Shown piece by piece: positions 7,302 through 11,906 of a stretch of DNA of 11,906 nucleotides. The DNA comes from UBA12026 sp035291405 (GTDB taxonomy: Bacteria > Patescibacteriota > Microgenomatia > UBA8517), in contig DATDSD010000018.1 in assembly GCA_035291405.1 (NCBI GenBank), positions 1 to 11,906 of the forward strand, in the 5' to 3' direction. Both the position numbers and the translations under genes were made by a program. Every line of letters starts with the position of its first letter. Position 1 is the first letter of the stretch. The notes below the pieces were generated by a model. That model was not told the DNA's origin and did not search any database. It saw only the letters and a list, made by a program, of their open reading frames with translations.

Positions 7302-8432
7302 ATGATAATTGGAATTGATGGAAACGAGGCAAACATTAAAAATCGAGTAGGGGTCAATAAATATGCTTACGAAATGCTTTTAGGTTTGCAAAAAGAGAAC
7401 GAAAAGAGGGTTAACCCCAATAATCTCATAGTTTATCTTAAAAATGAGCCATTGAAAGACCTTCCTAAGGAAACAAAAAATTTTAATTATAAAATAATTA
7501 GTGGTAGGGGACTTTGGATATTAACAAGATTAATGCCGTATCTTTGGAAGAATCCTGAAAAAATTGATTGTTTATATTCTCCTAGTCATTATATACCAGT
7601 ATTTTTAACAATTCCTCAGATTTGTTCAATTATGGACCTTGGTTATCTCAATAATTCGGAACATTTTGAAAAAAAGGTGTTTTGGCAGTTAAAGTATTGG
7701 ACTGCTATTTCGATTTTTGCCTCAAAAAGGATATTAACTATATCAGACTCTAGCAAAGAGGATATTGTACGACATTATCCGTTTGCATTTAAAAAGATTA
7801 CAGTTACTCATTTAGGATATGACAAAGAAAGATTTAATCTTAAAGTCCCTGCCGATCTTGTACGACGAGTCAAAAACAAGTACTCCATAGTTGATGACTA
7901 TATCTTGTTTATCAGTACACTCAAACCTTCTAAAAATGTTGAAGGTTTGATTGATGCTTTTGCGTCTTTGTCTTCTACATACCCCAAACTTTCCCTTGTC
8001 GTCGCTGGAAAGAAAGGTTGGATGTTTGAAAAGATATATGAGAGGGTAGAAAAACTAAATTTAGCAAAGAAAATAATTTTTACTGACTTTTTTCCTGAAG
8101 AAGAAAGACCTGCACTAATGGCGGGATGTAAATTTTACTGTTTACCTTCTTTTTGGGAAGGATTTGGACTGGAAATCCTTTCTGCATTTGGTTGTGGTAA
8201 ACCTGTTGTAGTTTCTGATATTGGTTCAATCCCTGAAGTTGCAGGAGAGGCAGGAATTTATATTGACCCTGAAAATGTTGAAAGCATAGCCATTGGAATG
8301 CAAAAAGTTTTAAATATGAGTGAGAAAGAATATAATAGTATAGTTGAGCTTGGGTTCAAACAAGCTAAGAAGTTTAGCTGGGAAGAGTGTAGTAAAAAAA
8401 CCTTAAAAGTAATTGAAAGTATAAATGATTAA
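7302..8432 (+). CDS. GT4-family glycosyltransferase (mannosyltransferase-like)
   Basis: This soluble 376-residue GT-B protein begins MIIGIDGNEANIKNRVGVNKYAYEML, with the acceptor-side glycine loop RVGVNKY (15-21). SPSHYIPVF (93-101) and SIMDLGYL (109-116) follow; Asp112 stands where many relatives have His-Asp. The donor domain has FISTLKPSKNVEGLIDAF (203-220) with a Lys pair at the phosphate site, then LPSFWEGFGLEILSAFGCGKPVVVSDIGSIPEVAGEAG (281-318). The EX7E motif is altered: E286 is kept but the second Glu is Ser294 and the usual Pro is Glu291. It ends KKFSWEECSKKTLKV. The overall pattern resembles bacterial mannosyltransferase-type GT4 enzymes, but the sugar is not proven. The ATG directly follows an extended -10 box and has no Shine-Dalgarno site. 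The stop overlaps the acetyltransferase gene by eight bases. Confidence 0.88.
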   Translation: MIIGIDGNEANIKNRVGVNKYAYEMLLGLQKENEKRVNPNNLIVYLKNEPLKDLPKETKNFNYKIISGRGLWILTRLMPYLWKNPEKIDCLYSPSHYIPVFLTIPQICSIMDLGYLNNSEHFEKKVFWQLKYWTAISIFASKRILTISDSSKEDIVRHYPFAFKKITVTHLGYDKERFNLKVPADLVRRVKNKYSIVDDYILFISTLKPSKNVEGLIDAFASLSSTYPKLSLVVAGKKGWMFEKIYERVEKLNLAKKIIFTDFFPEEERPALMAGCKFYCLPSFWEGFGLEILSAFGCGKPVVVSDIGSIPEVAGEAGIYIDPENVESIAIGMQKVLNMSEKEYNSIVELGFKQAKKFSWEECSKKTLKVIESIND

Positions 8433-9021
8433 AGATAAAAACGGCAAAAGTTTATCTGTTAGTGAAGTAATTAGTAAAATTATGAATAGAATATCTAATT
8501 ATTTTCTTGATTTTGAATTAATGCTCCTTCGTTTTGTTGGTCATATTCCCTCTCATACTGTTAGAAACATAAAATATAAGTTTTTTGGCATCCAGATGGG
8601 TAAGGGATCAACATTTCATATGTGGGCTTTATTTTTTGATCCAAGAAATATCAAAATAGGTGAAGATACAATAATAGGTGATCATGCCTTTTTGGACGGA
8701 AGGGATAAATTGATAATTGGAAACCACGTAGACATAGCTTCTTCTGTGATGATCTATAACTCCGAACATGATCTTTCTAAAGATGATTTTTCTGCCATAA
8801 CCGCCCCCGTTGAAATAGATGATTATGTTTTTATTGGTCCAAGAGTGACTATTATGCCCGGAGTTAAAATTGGAAAAGGTGCTGTTGTTGCCGGAGGAGC
8901 AGTAGTTACTAAAGATGTTGACCCCTTTACAATAGTAGGTGGAGTTCCTGCAAAATTAATTGGAGAAAGAAAAAACAAAAACCCCGATTACAAACTAGGT
9001 CGAGCAAGACTGTTTCAATAA
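8425..9021 (+). CDS. Left-handed beta-helix O-acetyltransferase (maltose/WbbJ acetyltransferase-like)
   Basis: This 198-residue protein has a helical N-terminus (about 1-55) followed by hexapeptide-repeat coils from about 57 to 175. Examples are IKIGEDTIIGDHAFL (76-90), LIIGNHVDIASSVMI (96-110) and VFIGPRVTIMPGVKIGKGAVVAGGAVVTKDV (135-165). YNSEHD contains His115, the position of the catalytic His in the maltose/galactoside acetyltransferase type, and GGVPAKLIG (172-180) is the standard end of the helix. The family transfers acetyl from acetyl-CoA to a sugar hydroxyl in the cytoplasm, working as a trimer. Here the likely substrate is a residue of the glycan precursor built by neighbouring enzymes. 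The leading 50 residues are longer than in the minimal enzyme, and FELMLLRFVGHIPSHTVRNIKYKFFG (30-55) may be a membrane-surface helix. The start overlaps the GT4 stop by eight bases with no clear Shine-Dalgarno site. Confidence 0.9.
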   Translation: MIKDKNGKSLSVSEVISKIMNRISNYFLDFELMLLRFVGHIPSHTVRNIKYKFFGIQMGKGSTFHMWALFFDPRNIKIGEDTIIGDHAFLDGRDKLIIGNHVDIASSVMIYNSEHDLSKDDFSAITAPVEIDDYVFIGPRVTIMPGVKIGKGAVVAGGAVVTKDVDPFTIVGGVPAKLIGERKNKNPDYKLGRARLFQ

Positions 9022-9024
9022 AAT

Positions 9025-9657
9025 ATGAGATTATTTTTAGCCTCCAGAGCAAAAGATCCAAAGACAGTGGAAAAACTCAAAAAATACATTGGTGGATTTA
9101 AAGGTAAGACCATTGTTTATATTCCGACAGCGGCAAACGCAGAAGATGGCTGGGAGTCTTGGAAGTCTGGCGAAACATGGAATATGGTTCGTAAATTTGA
9201 GTCTGTTTCAATTCCTGTCCAACTTGAGGATTATAGAAACAAATCAGTTGTCCACGAAATCAAAAGAATCAACCCCGATATTATTTGGTTTGGTGGAGGA
9301 TACCCAGGATATTTAGCTTATTGGATGAGAAGATGTGCCTTAGATGAATATTTACCTGAAATATTAGGAAAAAAAGGATTGTATTTTGGAAGTAGCGCTG
9401 GGGCGATGGTGGCAGGTGTTACCTTACAAATAGCAACTTTTGGCTTTGTTGATAATGAAAGGGGTGCAGGTGATATTAAGCCAATGAATTTTGTAAATTT
9501 TGATATATTTCCACATTATTCAGAGAAACATCTTGATAAAATTAAGCAGAAGTATTGTGGGAAAAAACTTTATCTACTTAAAGATGGAGAAGAAATAATT
9601 GTAGAAGATAATAAAGTTACTTTAATTGGAGAGGAGAGGATTATTACTAATGAGTAA
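9025..9657 (+). CDS. Peptidase S51 (dipeptidase E-like) / class I glutaminase-fold protein
   Basis: This 210-residue cytoplasmic protein begins MRLFLASRA. It shows the S51 layout: IVYIPTAANAEDGW (30-43), then IIWFGGGYPGYLAYWMRR (86-103), then the nucleophile elbow GSSAGAM (122-128) with Ser124 as the predicted nucleophile, and FPHYSEKH (162-169) with His164 as the likely catalytic His. A C-terminal region LLKDGEEIIVEDNKVTLIGEERI (184-206) is also typical. Known members are dipeptidase E (Asp-X dipeptides) and cyanophycinase. Here the residues after GGG are Tyr-Pro-Gly rather than the Asn-Thr common in dipeptidase E, so specificity is unsure. It starts three bases after the acetyltransferase and overlaps the next gene by eight bases. 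A peptidase in a glycan operon is unexpected: it could recycle peptides, have a substrate linked to the locus, or simply be carried along. No signal peptide is seen. Confidence 0.8.
   Translation: MRLFLASRAKDPKTVEKLKKYIGGFKGKTIVYIPTAANAEDGWESWKSGETWNMVRKFESVSIPVQLEDYRNKSVVHEIKRINPDIIWFGGGYPGYLAYWMRRCALDEYLPEILGKKGLYFGSSAGAMVAGVTLQIATFGFVDNERGAGDIKPMNFVNFDIFPHYSEKHLDKIKQKYCGKKLYLLKDGEEIIVEDNKVTLIGEERIITNE
9628..9640 (+). promoter_or_regulatory. Strong Shine-Dalgarno region setting the start at 9650
   Basis: GGAGAGGAGAGGA contains overlapping AGGAG and GGAGAGG cores, ending about 10 bases before ATG 9650. It is the best ribosome-binding sequence in the window and supports 9650 over the in-frame TTG at 9626, which lies upstream of it. 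Most other starts here have weak sites or none. Confidence 0.65.
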
Positions 9658-10159
9658 AATTTCTAAAATAATATTTTTATTAGTTTCTGTCTTACTTTTT
9701 ATCTATGTTTTTCCTAAAAGTCCTGAATTTCCCAGGGAACTTCCAAATTCTGTTCAATCTTTTGAACCAGCAGATGTAGAAACACCACTTAGGCGTGGGT
9801 ACTATACAAATTTGACTCGTCAGGAAGTGATAGAACATTATGAAAGAGAATTTAATAAAGGATTCTTCTATGTTTTTAGATTAAATTATCCCCCAGAAGA
9901 AGCCCAAACAATTATTCGTGATCAAACCAAAAGTTCGTTTCTAGAAGAAATAGTTCATCCATTAAGAGAAAATCTTTATATTAATGGTTTTGAACCAAAG
10001 ACAGAAGAATACAAATTGATGATTAATGGTGTACATTGGAACCAAAAAATTATTGTGAGGTTTGTACCCAGTCCTCTTTGGATTAGACTTGTTGTTATAA
10101 TCTTAACTATTGTCAGCCTGTTACTATTGGTGAGAGAATACAAATATGCAAAAAAATAA
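9650..10159 (+). CDS. Unknown two-TM protein with extracytoplasmic domain
   Basis: I do not recognise a named family for this 169-residue protein. TM1 is at about 5-21 (KIIFLLVSVLLFIYVF), followed by a hydrophilic domain at about 22-142, then TM2 at about 143-162 and a basic tail REYKYAKK. By the positive-inside rule both ends would be cytoplasmic and the middle domain outside. That domain starts with a Pro-rich segment (FPKSPEFPRELPNSVQSFEPADVETPLRRGYYTNLTRQEVIEHYEREF), then an amphipathic helix and a mixed stretch ending NQKIIVRFVPSP. No cysteines, repeats or catalytic signature stand out. The start is set by the strong Shine-Dalgarno region; the ATG overlaps the S51 gene by eight bases and the stop overlaps the GT2 gene by 14. 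Tight overlap suggests a role in the same surface-glycan pathway, perhaps as an accessory or scaffold, but this is guesswork. Confidence 0.8.
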   Translation: MSKISKIIFLLVSVLLFIYVFPKSPEFPRELPNSVQSFEPADVETPLRRGYYTNLTRQEVIEHYEREFNKGFFYVFRLNYPPEEAQTIIRDQTKSSFLEEIVHPLRENLYINGFEPKTEEYKLMINGVHWNQKIIVRFVPSPLWIRLVVIILTIVSLLLLVREYKYAKK

Positions 10160-11075
10160 TATAGATATATCTATCGTAATAATATCTTCAAAAATTGATT
10201 ATCTTACAGATTGCTTAAAAACGCTGTATTCAAGCTTGAAAGGTATAAATAATGAAGTAATTTTAATTGATAATGCTTCCCCCGATAGGATAGGCGAAAA
10301 AATCAAAAAAGATTATCCTGATGTAAGAGTGCTTCGCCGTGAGGTTAATGGAGGTTTTGGGGAAAACAACAACATGGGAATGAAAATTGCTAAGGGCCGT
10401 TATGTACTTCTTCTTAATGATGACACAAAGATAATTGATAAAAATATTTTTAAAGAAATGATTGAATGGATGGATTTACATCCTAAAGTAGGACTATCCT
10501 CTTGTGGATTGGTAAATCCTGACCTTAAAACATACCAAGGCTCAGGTGGCTATTTCCCAAATTTAGGTAGAGTTATTGCTTGGATGACTTTTATAGATGA
10601 TATTCCAGGGCTTGATAATTTAATTAAGCCATATCACCCGATGCACCCTTATTCATTTTTAAATACTAATGAAAATTATTATAAAAAAGTTCATAAACAA
10701 GATTGGGTGACTGGGGCATTTTTCTTGATGAGAAGAAAAGCAATGGATCAAGCAGGGATATTTGATGAGGATTTCTTCTTGTATGTTGAAGAAGTTGAAC
10801 TCTCATATAGATTTATGAAAAAGGGTTGGGAAACATGGTACTTACCTAAATGGAAAACAGTCCATTATGGAATGGTTACAAACGGCAGCGAAAAGGCGAC
10901 TGTGATGGAAATGCAAAACTTAAAGCTTTTTTACAAAAAACAAATGCCTTCTTGGCAACTTCCAATCCTTACCTTTGTTTTAAAGTTTGGGGCATTGTTA
11001 CGTCTTGCAATTTATACAATATTAGGACGAATCAATGTCGCCAAGATATATGCAAAAGCTTTTAACAGTATTTAA
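10146..11075 (+). CDS. GT2-family glycosyltransferase (rhamnosyltransferase-like)
   Basis: This 309-residue protein has a GT-A domain with the pattern of WbbL/rhamnosyltransferase-type GT2 enzymes. It begins ISIVIISSK (8-16), then IDNASPD (41-47), NGGFGENNNMGM (68-79) and LLNDDTKI (89-96) with the metal-binding D92-D93. DWVTGAFFLMRRKAM (186-200) precedes GIFDEDFFLYVEEVELSYRFMKKGW (204-228). In relatives the latter carries E-D-x-D-L; here it is E215-E216-V-E218-L, with Glu for Asp at two places. HYG (240-242) matches the His segment after it. The C-terminal part (about 270-292) is hydrophobic and may associate with the membrane. Expected role: inverting transfer of a deoxyhexose or related sugar from an NDP donor to a lipid-linked glycan in the cytoplasm; rhamnose is not proven. 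A partial Shine-Dalgarno site (GGTGAG) lies about 11 bases before the ATG, which overlaps the upstream gene by 14 bases. Confidence 0.88.
   Translation: MQKNNIDISIVIISSKIDYLTDCLKTLYSSLKGINNEVILIDNASPDRIGEKIKKDYPDVRVLRREVNGGFGENNNMGMKIAKGRYVLLLNDDTKIIDKNIFKEMIEWMDLHPKVGLSSCGLVNPDLKTYQGSGGYFPNLGRVIAWMTFIDDIPGLDNLIKPYHPMHPYSFLNTNENYYKKVHKQDWVTGAFFLMRRKAMDQAGIFDEDFFLYVEEVELSYRFMKKGWETWYLPKWKTVHYGMVTNGSEKATVMEMQNLKLFYKKQMPSWQLPILTFVLKFGALLRLAIYTILGRINVAKIYAKAFNSI
11024..11029 (+). promoter_or_regulatory. Shine-Dalgarno candidate for the O-antigen ligase-like gene
   Basis: AGGACG lies five bases before ATG 11035, inside the end of the GT2 gene. It favours 11035 over the in-frame ATG at 11050, whose upstream sequence has no purine-rich core. 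Confidence 0.45.
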
Positions 11076-11906
11076 TTCAAAAATTTACAAATCGTTAATT
11101 ACAGCACTTCTTGTTTTTATTCCTCTATATCCAAAATTTCCGAGCTTACGTTTGATGGGTGTATACGTGTCAATTCGTCTAGAGGATTTTCTGATCTTAT
11201 TCACATTTCTTTTCTTTTTATACCCAATAATTAAAAACTTCAAGTCAATTTTTGAACAAAAAATTACAAGAGCAATTGTACTGTTTTTGTTTATTGGATT
11301 AATTTCAACAATATCAGCAATATTTTTGACCCAGACAGTGTCATCAGGCATTGTTCTTTTACATTGGTTTAGAAGAATTGAATATTTATCCCTATTTTTT
11401 ATAGGTTTTACTTACATAAAGTATATTAATAAAGATAAAAATATATTTGAATATTTTATTAAAGTTTTACTCTTAGTTAATTTATTTATATTTTTATATG
11501 CTTTAGGTCAGAAATATTTAAACTTTCCCGTTATTACAACTCAGAATGAAGAATATTCCAAAGGTATTGCTCTTCGTTGGGTGCCCGGGTCTCATATCAA
11601 TTCCACCTTTGCGGGTCATTATGACCTGGCTTCTTATTTGGTATTAACAATCCCCATCTTTGTTGCTTCATTCTTTGTTTTAAAGGGAAAGATTATAAAA
11701 ACGCTACTAGCCATGTCAATTGCATCGGGGTTTTGGTTGTTTTCCTCAGCAGTTTCAAGAATCTCAATTGCTGCTTTTTTGATAGCAGCTACAATTTCGC
11801 TATTTTTTGTTAAAAAATATAAAGAGATCTTAATATTTGTAATAATTGCCGCAGTTGCCTTTAGTTTTTCTCCTGATTTAAGAGCCAGATACGGTAGGAT
11901 TATTGA
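11035..11906 (+). CDS. O-antigen ligase/polymerase-like membrane protein, 5' part (runs off window)
   Basis: An open frame of 290 codons runs from ATG 11035 to the window end without a stop. It has a hydrophilic start, then hydrophobic segments at about 20-33, 48-66, 79-98, 116-128, 140-157, 196-216, 221-236, 240-258 and 264-277. VSIRLEDFLIL (45-55), INSTFAGHYDLASYLVLTIPI (188-208) and SSAVSRISIAAFL (237-249) match the pattern of the O-antigen ligase / Wzy family, where a conserved G-T/S-F...H...A-x-Y-L stretch precedes the large extracytoplasmic loop. That loop would lie beyond the window. Role by family: polymerising lipid-linked oligosaccharides or ligating them to an acceptor outside the membrane. 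The start at 11035 is preferred because AGGACG lies about five bases upstream; ATG 11050 is an alternative. The overlap with the preceding GT2 gene is 41 bases, the largest in the window. Confidence 0.8.
   Translation, partial: MSPRYMQKLLTVFNSKIYKSLITALLVFIPLYPKFPSLRLMGVYVSIRLEDFLILFTFLFFLYPIIKNFKSIFEQKITRAIVLFLFIGLISTISAIFLTQTVSSGIVLLHWFRRIEYLSLFFIGFTYIKYINKDKNIFEYFIKVLLLVNLFIFLYALGQKYLNFPVITTQNEEYSKGIALRWVPGSHINSTFAGHYDLASYLVLTIPIFVASFFVLKGKIIKTLLAMSIASGFWLFSSAVSRISIAAFLIAATISLFFVKKYKEILIFVIIAAVAFSFSPDLRARYGRII

Noticed and set aside
9626..9649. An upstream TTG start for the two-TM protein, adding MERRGLLL.
   Set aside because: The strong Shine-Dalgarno region lies downstream of it and points to ATG 9650, which is followed by a normal TM1.
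11085..11351. An 88-codon open frame on the minus strand near the window end.
   Set aside because: It is antisense to the O-antigen ligase-like gene, whose membrane pattern and motifs are convincing.
1..11906. tRNA, rRNA, CRISPR, insertion sequence or riboswitch.
   Set aside because: Coding sequence fills almost the whole window and gaps are 34 bases or less; no direct repeats, transposase or cloverleaf-like segment was seen by eye.

Overview
This AT-rich window (about two-thirds A+T by eye) is a gene-dense locus for building and exporting surface glycans. It holds 12 protein-coding genes, two of them cut by the window edges. No RNA genes, mobile elements or CRISPR arrays were seen. The largest gap between genes is 34 bases. 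The best organism guess is a Candidate Phyla Radiation (Patescibacteria) bacterium, probably of the Microgenomates type. This rests on AT-rich, lysine/isoleucine-rich proteins, tightly overlapping genes, few Shine-Dalgarno sites and several small GT-C membrane glycosyltransferases of a kind common in those genomes. It is an inference from style, not from a marker gene. TGA serves as a stop in two genes and tryptophan is TGG, so the TGA-reassigned codes of Gracilibacteria and Absconditabacteria do not apply.

Layout. Block A (1-2322, +): the tail of a GT4 glycosyltransferase, a GT-C (PMT/ArnT-like) membrane enzyme and a GT2 glycosyltransferase, joined by overlapping ends. Block B (2324-3697, -): one GT-C gene that converges on block A with one base between the stop codons. 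Block C (3726-7267, +): a third GT-C enzyme, a GT4 enzyme and an MFS transporter, all with overlapping ends. Block D (7302 to the window end, +): a GT4 enzyme, a left-handed beta-helix acetyltransferase, a peptidase S51-like protein, an unknown two-TM protein, a GT2 rhamnosyltransferase-like enzyme and the start of an O-antigen ligase/polymerase-like membrane protein.

Likely joint role. The soluble GT4 and GT2 enzymes would assemble an oligosaccharide on a lipid carrier at the cytoplasmic face, and the acetyltransferase could decorate it. The GT-C enzymes would add sugars outside the membrane from polyprenyl-phosphate donors, and the O-antigen ligase-like protein would polymerise or ligate the product. 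No Wzx-type flippase or ABC exporter is in the window; the only transporter is the MFS protein. The assembly model is inferred from families; no sugar or acceptor can be named from sequence.

The most unusual DNA feature lies between blocks B and C. The whole region from one start codon to the other (3695-3728) is a 34-bp inverted repeat with one mismatched pair. It carries overlapping TG-extended -10-like boxes on both strands and looks like a symmetric bidirectional promoter giving almost leaderless transcripts. A second extended -10 box just before 7302 has the same near-leaderless geometry.
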